From DATBIS01 sp036556805 (GTDB lineage Bacteria; Actinomycetota; UBA4738; HRBIN12): a stretch of DNA of 64,000 nucleotides. A program made the position numbers and the translations under genes. Each line of letters begins with the position of its first letter. Within the stretch, counting starts at the first letter, position 1. The notes under the pieces are model-generated. The model made no database searches, was not told where the DNA came from, and saw only the letters and a list, made by a program, of their open reading frames with translations. Below are positions 8,762-17,470 of this stretch, in pieces. The stretch covers positions 42,942 through 106,941 of the forward strand of contig DATBIS010000026.1 in NCBI GenBank assembly GCA_036556805.1, read 5' to 3'.

Positions 8762-9730
8762 CTACGAGGTTCGCCGGTCCACGGCGAACGACGACCCGGG
8801 CGTGGTCTTCGTGAAGGCCTTCATCTCCGTTGCGATCGCCACGGCCTCCGCGTAGTGCGCGTACGTCCGCCGTTCGGTCGTCGCGATGCCGATCGAGATC
8901 GCGAGCAGCGGGAACTCCTGGAGCTCGCCGCGGCGGTTCGTGACCTCGAGGTGACCGCGGTCGCGGTCCTCGTCGTCGTAGAGGTCCCCCGCTTCCCGGT
9001 CGAAGCGGTTCACGATCGCCTGCGCGACGCGCTCGGCGAGCGCGGGCGCCGTCACGACCACGAAGTCGTCGCCGCCGACATGGCCGACGAACGCCTCGCC
9101 CTCGGCGACCTCCCGCGCGACCTCCTCGATGAGCCGCGCGGTGAACTGGATGACCTGGTCCCCCCGCATGAACCCGTAGTGATCGTTGTAGGCCTTGAAG
9201 TGGTCGAGGTCGGCGTACAGGATCGCGAACTCGGCCTTGCGCGCCACGCGGCCCTCGATCTCCTCCTCGATGCGCACGTTGCCGGGAAGCCCCGTGAGCG
9301 GGGACTGCGCCCGCATCTCCCGCGCGCGACGAAGCACGCCGCGGATGCGCGCGAGCAGCTCGGGGGTGTCGAACGGCTTCACGATGTAGTCGTCCGCCCC
9401 GATCGCGAAGCCCTCGAGCTTGTCCGCCGACAGGCCGCGCGCGGTGAGCATGATGATCGACACGGCGGCCGTGCGAGGGTCCTGGCGCAACCGGCGCGCG
9501 AGCTCGAACCCGTCCATGTTCGGCATCATCACGTCGGCGAGCACGAGGTCGGGGCTCCGCTCCTGCGCGAGTCCCAGCGCCGTCATGCCGTCGTTCGCCA
9601 CCCTGACGTCGTAGCCGGCAGCCTTGAGCTCGATCTCCAGCAGGCGCGCGATGAACGGGTCGTCGTCGACGACGAGCACGGCTTCGCCGGCCATCGAGCC
9701 GTGGTCGTCGACGTAGTCGGAGCCGCCCAT
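8762..9730 (-). CDS. Response regulator with GGDEF domain (diguanylate cyclase)
   Basis: 322 residues: a receiver domain (VVDDD, phospho-acceptor Asp66, lysine in IVKPFD) followed by a GGDEF domain beginning SPLTGLPGN and DLDHFKAYNDHYGF. The active-site motif reads GGDDF rather than GGDEF or GGEEF, and the RxxD product-inhibition site normally just upstream is absent (FVGHV precedes the motif). Activity is likely but not certain. ATG at 9730 follows GAGGGGGAC. It faces the REC-EAL gene, and together they could set c-di-GMP in opposite directions. Confidence 0.9.
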   Translation of the reverse strand: MGGSDYVDDHGSMAGEAVLVVDDDPFIARLLEIELKAAGYDVRVANDGMTALGLAQERSPDLVLADVMMPNMDGFELARRLRQDPRTAAVSIIMLTARGLSADKLEGFAIGADDYIVKPFDTPELLARIRGVLRRAREMRAQSPLTGLPGNVRIEEEIEGRVARKAEFAILYADLDHFKAYNDHYGFMRGDQVIQFTARLIEEVAREVAEGEAFVGHVGGDDFVVVTAPALAERVAQAIVNRFDREAGDLYDDEDRDRGHLEVTNRRGELQEFPLLAISIGIATTERRTYAHYAEAVAIATEMKAFTKTTPGSSFAVDRRTS

Positions 9731-9883
9731 GTCCCCCTCGAGCGCCCACCGAGGGCCGCCCGTCCTGGGCCGGAGCTTACTCCGGCAGGCGGCGCGAGCT
9801 TCGCAGGCCGAGGGTCGTTTCCGCAGGTCGGATGTCTCTCCACCGTGGCACGATATGGCTCCGCGACTTCGAAGGAGACGCCG

Positions 9884-11257
9884 ATGCAGGTGCTCGAGAC
9901 GTTCCTGGACGCCATGGGCAACACGCCCCTCGTCCGGCTCCGCAACGTCACGCGAGGCGTCCGCCCGACGGTGCTCGCGAAGCTCGAGATGCTCAACCCC
10001 GGCGGGTCGGTGAAGGATCGCATCGCGCTCCCGATGATCGAGGCGGCCGAGCGAGACGGCCGGCTGAAGCCCGGCGGCACGATCGTCGAGCCGACCTCCG
10101 GCAACACGGGCCACGGCCTCGCGATCGCAGCGGCGATCCGCGGCTACAAGTGCATCTTCGTGATGCCAGACAAGATGAGCCAGGAGAAGGTCGCGCTCCT
10201 TCGCGCGTACGGCGCGGAGGTCGTCATCACGCCCACCGCGGTGCCGCCCGAGTCACCCGAGAGCTACTACCGCGTCGCCGACCGCCTCACCGAGGAGATC
10301 CCCGGCGCCTTCCAGCCGAACCAGTACTTCAACCAGGAGAACCCGAACGCGCACTACGCGACGACCGGCCCGGAGATCTGGGAACAGACCGAGGGGCGCA
10401 TCGACGTGCTCGTGGTCGGGGTGGGCACCGGCGGGACGATCACTGGGACGGCGCGGTATCTGAAGGAGCAGAAGCCCGAGGTCCTCGTCGTGGGCGCCGA
10501 CCCGGAGGGCTCGCTGTACTCCGGCGACGAGGTGAGGCCGTATCTCACCGAGGGCATCGGCGAGGACTTCTGGCCGGCGACGTTCGACCCCTCGGTGGTC
10601 GACCGCTACGTACGGGTGTCCGACCGCGACGCGTTCCGCACCGCGCGCGCGGTGACACGGCAGGAGGGCATCCTCGTCGGCGGCTCGTCCGGCACGGCCG
10701 TGTTCGCGGCGCTCGAGATCGCGCGCGAGCACGACGAGCGCACGACGATCGTCGTGGTGCTGCCCGACACCGGCCGGAACTACCTCTCGAAGGTGTACTC
10801 GGACTCGTGGCTCCTGCAGTACGGGCTGCTCGAGCAGCGCGAGACGATCCGCGTGGAGGACGTGCTGATGGCGAGGAGCGGGCCGATCCCGCCGCTCGTC
10901 ACGGTTCCGGCGCAGGGAAAGGTGCGCCAGGCGATCGACCGGCTGCAGGAGTTCGGCATCTCGCAGGCGCCGGTCACGCGCGACGCCTCGACGGACGTGT
11001 CGCATTTCGTGGGATCGATCCGCGAGCGGGAGCTCCTCGATCGCATCTTCCGCGATCCCGACGCGCTGCAGGCCGACGTCTCCGAGGTGATGGGCCCGCC
11101 GATTCCGATGGTCGAGTTCGACGATCCGATCGAGACGGCGTTCGCCGAGCTGCAGCGCGACCCGGCGGTGCTGGTGACGAAGGCCGGCCAGGCCCTCGGC
11201 GTCGTGACGCGGAGCGACCTGCTCGAGTTCCTCGCCCACCGCCGGCAGACGCCCTGA
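9884..11257 (+). CDS. cbs: Cystathionine beta-synthase with C-terminal CBS domain pair
   Basis: Condenses homocysteine with serine (or acetylserine) to cystathionine using PLP. Lys44 in LNPGGSVKDRIALP is the Schiff-base lysine; EPTSGNTGHG and VGGSSGTAVF bind the substrate and PLP phosphate. From about residue 335 two CBS regulatory motifs follow (SQAPVTRD, GVVTRSDLLEFL). No heme-binding N-terminal extension is present. ATG at 9884 is preceded by GAAGGAGA. It is followed after 3 bases by a DUF429 gene and then a cystathionine lyase gene, which together indicate reverse transsulfuration from methionine to cysteine. Confidence 0.93.
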   Translation: MQVLETFLDAMGNTPLVRLRNVTRGVRPTVLAKLEMLNPGGSVKDRIALPMIEAAERDGRLKPGGTIVEPTSGNTGHGLAIAAAIRGYKCIFVMPDKMSQEKVALLRAYGAEVVITPTAVPPESPESYYRVADRLTEEIPGAFQPNQYFNQENPNAHYATTGPEIWEQTEGRIDVLVVGVGTGGTITGTARYLKEQKPEVLVVGADPEGSLYSGDEVRPYLTEGIGEDFWPATFDPSVVDRYVRVSDRDAFRTARAVTRQEGILVGGSSGTAVFAALEIAREHDERTTIVVVLPDTGRNYLSKVYSDSWLLQYGLLEQRETIRVEDVLMARSGPIPPLVTVPAQGKVRQAIDRLQEFGISQAPVTRDASTDVSHFVGSIRERELLDRIFRDPDALQADVSEVMGPPIPMVEFDDPIETAFAELQRDPAVLVTKAGQALGVVTRSDLLEFLAHRRQTP

Positions 11258-11260
11258 CGC

Positions 11261-12097
11261 GTGCTCGCCCTCGGGATCGACGTCGGGGTCGGCAAGGGGC
11301 TGGACCTCGTCCTGATGGACGAGCGTCGCGTGCCGCTCCGCGTCGTGTCGCGCGTGGGCATCGGCCGCCTCGGGACACTGCTCGACGAGCTGCGGCCGGA
11401 GGTCATCGCGATCGACGCCCCGCCTGGGTGGGCGACGAACGGGCGATCGCGCCGCACGGAGCGCGAGCTCGCGCAGTTCAACCTCCGCGCGTTCAACACG
11501 CCCGCCGACGGGCGAGGCAACGCGTTCTACGACTGGATGCAGGTCGGGTTCCGCGCGTTCCGGATCGCCGCGAAGGCCGGCTTCCCGCGGTACGGGGCGG
11601 GGAACCCGCGCGGCACGGCGATGGAGGTCTTTCCCCACGCGAGCGCCGCGACGCTCGCGGGCTGCCTCCCGCGCAAGGGCATGCGGAAGAAGGCCTGGCG
11701 CGAGACGGTGCTGCGCGCCCAGGGCGTCTGGACCGACGAGCTCACCACCGCCGACCGGATCGATGCGGCGCTCGCCGCGCTCACGGGCGTGCTCGCGCTG
11801 CAGGGCAAGCACTTCGCGCCCGGCGATCCGCGCGAGGGCGTGATCGTGCTGCCGGTGACCACGCTGCCAGCCCGCCCGTTCCGCCCATGCCCCGACGAGG
11901 GCGACGGCGCCCCGCCGCCGCTCTTCACCTACTGCCGGTGCGGTGACCCGACGTGCGCGGAGCTCACCCGCGCGGAGTTCGCCCCCGGTCACGACGCGAA
12001 GCGGAAGTCCATGCTGTGGCAACGCGCCCGAGACGGGCAGGACGCGACCGACGAGCTCAGGAGACGAGGATGGGAGATCCCACCGGAGATGCGATGA
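11261..12097 (+). CDS. DUF429 family protein
   Basis: A 278-residue protein starting with GTG 3 bases after the cystathionine beta-synthase stop. It has the DUF429 pattern: GIDVGVGKG at the N-terminus and VIAIDAPPGWA about 45 residues on, with acidic residues arranged as in RNase-H-like folds. The C-terminal part carries YCRCGDPTC, a possible metal site, which is an uncommon addition. The stop overlaps the next start by ATGA. Function is not known; the operon position between two transsulfuration enzymes may be incidental. Confidence 0.75.
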   Translation: MLALGIDVGVGKGLDLVLMDERRVPLRVVSRVGIGRLGTLLDELRPEVIAIDAPPGWATNGRSRRTERELAQFNLRAFNTPADGRGNAFYDWMQVGFRAFRIAAKAGFPRYGAGNPRGTAMEVFPHASAATLAGCLPRKGMRKKAWRETVLRAQGVWTDELTTADRIDAALAALTGVLALQGKHFAPGDPREGVIVLPVTTLPARPFRPCPDEGDGAPPPLFTYCRCGDPTCAELTRAEFAPGHDAKRKSMLWQRARDGQDATDELRRRGWEIPPEMR

Positions 12098-13218
12098 GGT
12101 TCGAGACGCGCGCGATCCACGCGGGGCAGGACCCCGAGGCGCTCTACGGAGCGGTGAGCGTGCCGATCTACCAGAACTCGACGTACGCGCAAGAGGAAGT
12201 CGGGAAGTTCAAGGTCTGGGACTACGGGCGCGGTGGCAACCCAACCCGCGCCGCGTTCCAGACGGCGCTCGCGGCCCTCGAGGGCGGCGCGCGCGGGTTC
12301 GCGTTCGGCAGCGGGCTCGGGGCCGAGACCACGCTCCTCCTCACCTTGCAGCCGGGCGACCGAGTCGTGCTCGGCGACGACGTGTACGGCGGCACGTACC
12401 GGCTGCTCACGAAGGTGCTGGCGCCATGGGGCCTCGAGGCCGTGACCGTCGATCTCACGGATCCGAACGCGCTTCGTCGGGCACTCACGCCCGCCGCGAA
12501 GATCCTGTGGGTCGAGACCCCGTCGAACCCGATGCTGAAGATCGTCGACCTCGCGGGGGTGTCGGCGATCGCACACGAGGCCGGCGTGCGCGTCGTGGTC
12601 GACAACACCTTCGCGACGCCCGCCCTGCAACGGCCCTTGGAGCTCGGGGCCGACGCGGTCGTGCACAGCGTCACGAAGTACATCGGCGGGCACTCCGACC
12701 TCGTGGGCGGCGCGATCGTCACGAGCGACGCCGAGTGGGGTGAGCGGCTCGAGTTCCTCACGAACGCGGTCGGCGCGGTGCCGGGGCCGATGGACTGCTA
12801 CCTCGCGCTCCGCGGGCTCAAGACGCTCTCGGTACGGATGCGCGCGCATTGCGACGGCGCGCGCGCGGTGGCCGCGTTCCTTCGCGTGCACCCGCGTGTG
12901 GAGAGGGTGCACTATCCCGGGCTTCCCGACCATCCGGGCCACGAGCTCGCCGCCGCGCAGATGAGCGACTTCGGCGGGATGGTCTCCTTCGAGATGCCGA
13001 CCGCCGACGAGGCGCTCGACGTCGCGCGGAAGACCGAGGTGTTCTTCCTCGCCGAGTCGCTCGGGGCCGTGGAGTCGCTCATCGAGGTGCCGGGCCCGAT
13101 GACGCACGCGAGCGTTGCCGACTCGCCGCTCGAGGTACCCCCGAACCTCGTTCGGCTCTCGGTGGGCATCGAGCACCCCGACGACCTCGTCGCCGACCTC
13201 GAGCGCGCGCTCGGCTGA
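12094..13218 (+). CDS. Cystathionine gamma-lyase / gamma-synthase family PLP enzyme
   Basis: A 374-residue Cys/Met-metabolism PLP enzyme. Lys195 in HSVTKYIGGHSD is the PLP lysine; YGRGGNPTR, VVDNTFATP and the C-terminal LVRLSVGIEHPDDL are family signatures. Sequence alone does not separate the lyase from the synthase. Being co-transcribed and overlapping (ATGA) downstream of cystathionine beta-synthase favours the lyase, giving cysteine from cystathionine. The promoter is presumably that of the upstream gene, since the start is embedded in the DUF429 stop. Confidence 0.9.
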   Translation: MRFETRAIHAGQDPEALYGAVSVPIYQNSTYAQEEVGKFKVWDYGRGGNPTRAAFQTALAALEGGARGFAFGSGLGAETTLLLTLQPGDRVVLGDDVYGGTYRLLTKVLAPWGLEAVTVDLTDPNALRRALTPAAKILWVETPSNPMLKIVDLAGVSAIAHEAGVRVVVDNTFATPALQRPLELGADAVVHSVTKYIGGHSDLVGGAIVTSDAEWGERLEFLTNAVGAVPGPMDCYLALRGLKTLSVRMRAHCDGARAVAAFLRVHPRVERVHYPGLPDHPGHELAAAQMSDFGGMVSFEMPTADEALDVARKTEVFFLAESLGAVESLIEVPGPMTHASVADSPLEVPPNLVRLSVGIEHPDDLVADLERALG

Positions 13219-13221
13219 GCC

Positions 13222-13878
13222 CTAGGTCAGCACCAGCTCGGTGCTGTCGGCGGTGGCGACCGCCACCGCGCGCACGCGGGGCTCGCCCTCGACCACGCGG
13301 AGCGGCACGTCGACGCCGCCGAGCCAGCCCGCAAGCCTCGCGGGGTCGCCCGCGACCTCGACCCAGGCCACGCCCGTCGGCGTCGTCCGGTGGGCGGCGG
13401 TCGCGCGGCCGGGATGGAGCTCCGGCGGCACGTCCCACTCGATGAAGAACGGGAGCGAGGGATCGCGCTTCGGGTCGTCGAGCCCAGCGCTCCGCCAGCG
13501 CACCTCGGTCCCATTGGGCCTCACGCGCGAGCCTGCCGAGATCTCGAGCCCGAGCCTCGCGGCCGTCGCGTCGAGCTGCTCGTCGGCGAGGCACACGACG
13601 AACCAGTGCTCGCCCGCCGCGACGTGGCGCAGCATCGCGCGCCCGAAGTCGGATCGCTCGGCGGTCGTGCGGTCGACGACCGAGAGCAGCTCGAGGTAGT
13701 CGTTCCCGAGCGGGATGACGCGGTTCGCCGTGCCCCACCCCGGATGGTGGCCTCCGGCGACCGACGCGAGCCCGGAGTTCGCGAGGACCCGCGCGGCGGC
13801 CTCGTCGAGGTCGGGAACCACGCGCACGACGTGGTCGATGTGCATCCGGGAGGATCCCTCGGTGGTCGACTTCAGCAT
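13222..13878 (-). CDS. VOC / glyoxalase-like domain protein
   Basis: 218 residues with an N-terminal vicinal-oxygen-chelate half (MHIDHVVRVVPDLDEAAARV) and the features of the Glyoxalase_3-type single-chain proteins (GTANRVIPLGNDYLELL, then FFIEWDVPPE). The function is unknown; no complete set of metal ligands can be assigned by eye. ATG at 13878 is used; ATG at 13845 (with GAGGGA upstream) would begin exactly at the domain and is a fair alternative. It is convergent with the cystathionine lyase gene and divergent from the sugar dehydrogenase gene. Confidence 0.8.
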   Translation of the reverse strand: MLKSTTEGSSRMHIDHVVRVVPDLDEAAARVLANSGLASVAGGHHPGWGTANRVIPLGNDYLELLSVVDRTTAERSDFGRAMLRHVAAGEHWFVVCLADEQLDATAARLGLEISAGSRVRPNGTEVRWRSAGLDDPKRDPSLPFFIEWDVPPELHPGRATAAHRTTPTGVAWVEVAGDPARLAGWLGGVDVPLRVVEGEPRVRAVAVATADSTELVLT

Positions 13879-13925
13879 GGCCGGGACCCTACGGGTGGCG
13901 GAACCGGTGGGTCAACGGTGGTGTG

Positions 13926-13931
13926 TAGAGT
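13926..13931 (+). promoter_or_regulatory. -10 box TAGAGT of a leaderless gene
   Basis: TAGAGT lies 6 bases before the ATG at 13938, and no ribosome site is visible. Transcription would begin at or next to the start codon. Confidence 0.6.
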
Positions 13932-13937
13932 CGCGAG

Positions 13938-15077
13938 ATGGCCCGCCTGGCGCTCGTTGCGCTCGTCCTGTTCACGTTCACCGCGAACCCGGCGTCGGCT
14001 GCCGGCGACCTCGGTACCCCCGAGCCCTGGCTCACCGGCGTCCGGTTCCCGTCGAACATGGCCTGGTCGCCGGACGGCCGCCTCTTCTACAACGAGAAGG
14101 ACACCGGCAACGTGCGCGTCGTGCAGGACGGGAAGCTGCTGCCGGAACCGTTCCTGCACCTCGACGTCCAGTCGGGCGGCGAGATGGGGCTCCTCGGGCT
14201 CGCCCTCCACCCCGACTTCCCCCAGCAACCGTGGGTGTACGTGTACTTCTCGAGCGCGGCCGATCAGCGCAACGAGGTCGCGCGGTTCCGCGCCGACGGC
14301 AACGTCGCGACGGAGATGCAGTTCATGATCGACGGGCTCGAGCTGCGCGGCATCCACAACGGCGGCGATCTCGCGTTCGGCGCGGACGGCACGCTGTTCA
14401 TCACCGTCGGCGAGGCGGCGCAGCCCGAACGCGCGCAGAACGCGAACGACCTCGGCGGCAAGGTGCTGCGGCTGAACGCGGACGGGACGATCCCCGTCGA
14501 CAATCCGTTCGGGGACAACCCGGTGTACTCGTTCGGCCATCGCAACTCGTTCGGCATCTGCGTCGATCCGTCCACCGGCGACGTCTGGGAAACGGAGAAC
14601 GGCCCGACGAGCGACGACGAGGTGAACCGCATCGTCCCCGGCGCGAACTACGGCTGGCCGCTGCACCTCGGCGCGAACGGCCCGGCGGGCTTCGTCGATC
14701 CCGTGCTCGACTTCCCCACCGTGATCGTTCCCACCGGCTGCGCCGTGTGGAACGGCGCGCTGTACTTCGGGGCGTACAGCGGGGCCGTTCGCAGGATGGA
14801 GCTGCCGCCCGGCGACCCGGCTCGCGACGAGGAGGTCGCCGACGTCGGGTCGGGCATCACCGACCTCGAGGTCGGCCCCGACGGCGCGCTGTACGTCGCG
14901 ACCGTCGACACGATCTACCGGATCGCCGGCCCGGCCGGGAGCGAGACGCCCGGGCCCACGATCCCGGCGCCGGTAGACGGCGGCGGGACCTCGCCGATCC
15001 TGTGGGTCGCGCTCGGCGTGGTGGCGGCGGTCCTGGTGGGTCTCGCCGCCGCGCGCGCCGCGCGGCGGCGACGCTAA
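13938..15077 (+). CDS. PQQ-type sugar dehydrogenase (sorbosone/glucose dehydrogenase family), exported
   Basis: 379 residues. A signal peptide (about residues 1-21, ending PASAA) is followed by a six-bladed beta-propeller of the GSDH family: GEMGLLGLALHPDF, GIHNGGDLAFGADGTLFITVGE, LGGKVLRLNADG, YSFGHRNSFGICVDP and ANYGWP are the hallmark segments. The C-terminus has a hydrophobic helix and a run of arginines, so the enzyme is probably membrane-anchored outside the cell. It would oxidise an aldose with PQQ as cofactor; the substrate is not known. Its stop overlaps the convergent small gene by 4 bases. Confidence 0.88.
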   Translation: MARLALVALVLFTFTANPASAAGDLGTPEPWLTGVRFPSNMAWSPDGRLFYNEKDTGNVRVVQDGKLLPEPFLHLDVQSGGEMGLLGLALHPDFPQQPWVYVYFSSAADQRNEVARFRADGNVATEMQFMIDGLELRGIHNGGDLAFGADGTLFITVGEAAQPERAQNANDLGGKVLRLNADGTIPVDNPFGDNPVYSFGHRNSFGICVDPSTGDVWETENGPTSDDEVNRIVPGANYGWPLHLGANGPAGFVDPVLDFPTVIVPTGCAVWNGALYFGAYSGAVRRMELPPGDPARDEEVADVGSGITDLEVGPDGALYVATVDTIYRIAGPAGSETPGPTIPAPVDGGGTSPILWVALGVVAAVLVGLAAARAARRRR

Positions 15078-15238
15078 CCCTTCGGCCGCATCAGGTACGC
15101 GATCGTGGAGGTCCCACCCGCGGGCGTCTGCTGCTGCGTGATCGAAACGAGCTGCCAACCGTCCTCGCCGAACGCGTTCAGGATCTCGCCGGGGTTGTGC
15201 TCGAGCAACGGTGCCACGAAGTACTCCCATTGCTGCAT
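15074..15238 (-). CDS. Small DUF4177-like protein
   Basis: A 54-codon gene. The product begins MQQWEYFVAPLLEHN and contains LNAFGEDGWQLVSI, the pattern of DUF4177 proteins (a short beta-hairpin domain with the W-E-Y and GW-LV motifs). ATG at 15238 is preceded by GAGGAGGACTGAG, a strong ribosome site. It starts 1 base after the stop of the CoA-binding protein gene and is therefore the last cistron of NUDIX - CoA-binding - this gene. Function unknown. Confidence 0.8.
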   Translation of the reverse strand: MQQWEYFVAPLLEHNPGEILNAFGEDGWQLVSITQQQTPAGGTSTIAYLMRPKG

Positions 15239-15239
15239 C

Positions 15240-15680
15240 TCAGTCCTCCTCGTCCTCGGTCCCGTCGAAACGTTGCCTCGTCTGTCGCATGCACAGGCCC
15301 ATCACGACGTCCAGGCCGCCCTCGATCGCGATACGGGCCGCCTCGTCGTTCACGATCCCCTCCTGCAACCACATGGCCTTTGCGCCGATCGCGACCGCGT
15401 CCCGGGCGATCGCCGGCGTCTCCTCCGCCCGGCGGAACACGTCGACGACGTCGACCTCGATGTCCGAAGGGATCTCTGCGAGCGACGCGTACGCGCGCTC
15501 CCCGAGCACGCTCACCTCGTTCGGGTTCACCGGGATGATGCGGTAGCCGGCCGCCTGCAGATAGGCCGCCACCTCGTGCGAGGGACGGTGTGACTTCGAC
15601 GAGAGTCCCACTACTGCCACGACGCGCGCCGATCCGAGGAGCGCGCGGAGCTCGCGGTCGTCGGCGCTCAGATCAGCCAC
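15240..15680 (-). CDS. CoA-binding domain protein (YccU/CoA_binding_2 type)
   Basis: A 146-residue Rossmann-fold protein: VVAVVGLSSKSHRPSHEVA is the nucleotide-binding loop, followed by YRIIPVNPNE, VDVVDVFRRAEETPAI and the conserved AMWLQEGIVNDEA. These are the usual marks of the stand-alone CoA-binding family related to succinyl-CoA ligase. The GTG at 15680 overlaps the stop of the upstream NUDIX gene by 13 bases, so the two are coupled. A link between a CoA-binding protein and a CoA-degrading NUDIX enzyme is a reasonable inference. Confidence 0.88.
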   Translation of the reverse strand: MADLSADDRELRALLGSARVVAVVGLSSKSHRPSHEVAAYLQAAGYRIIPVNPNEVSVLGERAYASLAEIPSDIEVDVVDVFRRAEETPAIARDAVAIGAKAMWLQEGIVNDEAARIAIEGGLDVVMGLCMRQTRQRFDGTEDEED

Positions 15681-16243
15681 GGCGCCTGCGTTCGAAGGAC
15701 CTCGAGCAGCTCGTGGAGCATCCGCCCGGTCGCGCCCCAGACGGTGGCGCCCTCGACCTCGTAGACCCAGCCGGTCCACGATCGCCCGCCCGCGAGCGGG
15801 TACTCGACCTGGGCCTCCACCGACGCGAGCCGCGCGATCGGCGCCACGACGACGCGCTCGATCTCTCGGTCGCTCGGCGTGAGGGCGGGGAGCTCGCCGA
15901 CGACGCCCACGAAGGGCACGACGAGGATGCCGCTCACGGTCGTGTGCACCGGCGACAGCGCGCCGAGCAGGATCGGCGTCGACGGGTCCAGCCCGATCTC
16001 CTCGTGCGCCTCGCGGAGCGCCGTCCCGGCGAGCGACTCGCCGGGATCCTGGAGCCCGCCGGGGAACGAGACCTCCCCCGCGTGGCGGGAGAGCTCGCTC
16101 GAGCGCACCGTGAACACCAACGCCGGCTGCGGCCGCTCGACGAGCAACGCGAGCACGGCCGCAAGCCTGTCCCCCGCGGCGACGGTCGGGGTCGGCGCCG
16201 GATCCAGGGCGAGGCGGAGGGGCCGGTGGAGGTCCGAGTACAT
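15668..16243 (-). CDS. NUDIX hydrolase, probable coenzyme A pyrophosphatase
   Basis: A 191-residue NUDIX protein. The Nudix box is GxxxxxEx7REAHEEIGL, here GESLAGTALREAHEEIGL, preceded by HAGEVSFPGGLQDP, the segment typical of CoA-hydrolysing members. ATG at 16243 is chosen because a TACCAT box sits 7 bases upstream with no ribosome site, the leaderless pattern seen widely here; an upstream ATG at 16252 would lie inside that box. The gene shares its start region with the divergent M20 peptidase gene. Confidence 0.88.
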   Translation of the reverse strand: MYSDLHRPLRLALDPAPTPTVAAGDRLAAVLALLVERPQPALVFTVRSSELSRHAGEVSFPGGLQDPGESLAGTALREAHEEIGLDPSTPILLGALSPVHTTVSGILVVPFVGVVGELPALTPSDREIERVVVAPIARLASVEAQVEYPLAGGRSWTGWVYEVEGATVWGATGRMLHELLEVLRTQAPWLI

Positions 16244-16256
16244 TGACGCCATGGTA
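16239..16256. promoter_or_regulatory. Overlapping divergent leaderless promoters
   Basis: TACATT at 16239-16244 lies 6 bases before the plus-strand ATG at 16251. TACCAT on the minus strand at 16256-16251 lies 7 bases before the minus-strand ATG at 16243. Each -10 box contains or abuts the other gene's start codon, so only one side can be occupied by polymerase at a time. Confidence 0.55.
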
Positions 16257-17435
16257 GAGGAGGGCGCGCAGCGGGCCGCCGCCGCGGTCGACCCGGACGA
16301 GGTGCTGCGGTTCGCGCGAGCGCTCATCGCGGCGCCGTCGGAGAACCCGGGCGGCACCGAGGACGAGGCGGCGGCCGTCGCCGCCGACATCCTCGCCGAG
16401 CTCGGCGCGACCCCCGAGATCGTGCGATCGGACGAGGGCCGCCCGAGCGTCGTGGCCTCGATCGGGGCGGCCGAGCGACCCCGGCTCGCCTGGAACGGTC
16501 ACCTCGACGTGGTGCCCGCCGGCTCGCTCGACACGTGGGCGCATCCCCCGTGGGAAGGCGTGGTCGACGCGGGTCGGCTCGTCGGCCGCGGCGCCGCCGA
16601 CATGAAGGGCGCGATCGGCGCGGCGCTCGCGGCGGCGTCGGCGGTGCGGCGCGCCGGGATCGAGCTCGGCGGCGCGCTCGACGTCCACCTCGCCGCGGAC
16701 GAGGAGCTCGCCGGCACGCACGGCACCCGCGTGCTCCGCGACAAGGGGCTCCTCGATCAGGACGCGTGCATCGTCGGCGAGCCGACCGAACTGCGGATCG
16801 GGCTCGCCGAGCGGGGCGGCGCCTGGATCACGGCCGTCGCGCGAGGGAAGGCCGCGCACGGTTCCCGGCCGCATCTGGGAGTCAACGCGATCACGTCGAT
16901 GGCGCGGTTCCTCCTCCGCCTGCCGGAGGCCCTGCCGGACATCGAGCACCCGCTCGTGGGCCGCCCCACCGTGAACGCCGCGGTGATCGCCGGCGGCAGC
17001 GCTCCGAACGTCGTGCCCGACCGCTGCGAGGTCGACATCGACCGCCGGCTGATCCCGGGCGAGACCTCGCCGGAGGAGGTCCTCGCCCCGTTCCATCGAC
17101 TGCTGTCGTCGATCCGCGGGGACCACCCGGAGGTCGAGCTCGACGTGTCGATCCGTGAATGGACGGACGCCGCCGAGGCCGACGCGGACTCGCCGATCGC
17201 AATGGCCGCCCGCGAGGCGATCCAAGCCGTGCTCGACAGGGACTCGGAGGATGTGGGGTTCACGGGCATCACAGACGCACGCTTCTACCTCAACGACGCG
17301 AAGATCCCCACGGTCATCCTCGGACCCGGGTCGCTCTCGGTCGCGCACACCGCGAACGAGTCGGTGGACGTCGACGAGCTCGTGGCCGCCGCGCGCGTGT
17401 ACGCGATGATGTTCGTCGGGTTCCTCGGCGCCTAG
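16251..17435 (+). CDS. M20 family metallopeptidase (ArgE/DapE-like)
   Basis: 394 residues with the M20 zinc site: WNGHLDVVPAG (His), GRGAADMKGAIGAAL (bridging Asp), LAADEELAGTHG (catalytic Glu pair), VGEPTEL and, near the C-terminus, GPGSLSVAHTANE. The dimerisation domain lies between (AHGSRPHLGVNAI). Such enzymes remove acyl or aminoacyl groups: acetylornithine, succinyl-diaminopimelate or dipeptides. No arginine or lysine pathway neighbour is present to choose among them. ATG at 16251 is probably leaderless. Confidence 0.9.
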   Translation: MVEEGAQRAAAAVDPDEVLRFARALIAAPSENPGGTEDEAAAVAADILAELGATPEIVRSDEGRPSVVASIGAAERPRLAWNGHLDVVPAGSLDTWAHPPWEGVVDAGRLVGRGAADMKGAIGAALAAASAVRRAGIELGGALDVHLAADEELAGTHGTRVLRDKGLLDQDACIVGEPTELRIGLAERGGAWITAVARGKAAHGSRPHLGVNAITSMARFLLRLPEALPDIEHPLVGRPTVNAAVIAGGSAPNVVPDRCEVDIDRRLIPGETSPEEVLAPFHRLLSSIRGDHPEVELDVSIREWTDAAEADADSPIAMAAREAIQAVLDRDSEDVGFTGITDARFYLNDAKIPTVILGPGSLSVAHTANESVDVDELVAAARVYAMMFVGFLGA

Positions 17436-17457
17436 GCGGTCGAAGCCCACTCGCCGG

Positions 17458-17463
17458 TATGCT
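17458..17463 (+). promoter_or_regulatory. -10 box TATGCT of a leaderless gene
   Basis: TATGCT is 7 bases before the ATG at 17471 of the Fe-S carrier gene; no ribosome site is present. Confidence 0.6.
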
Positions 17464-17470
17464 GGACGTG

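Noticed and set aside
8855..9883. N-terminal extension of the cystathionine beta-synthase frame
   Set aside because: The extension is antisense to the GGDEF regulator, lacks similarity, and a ribosome site with ATG occurs at 9884.
11261..12097. DUF429 gene as part of the transsulfuration pathway
   Set aside because: Position is suggestive but no catalytic link is visible, so no pathway role was assigned.
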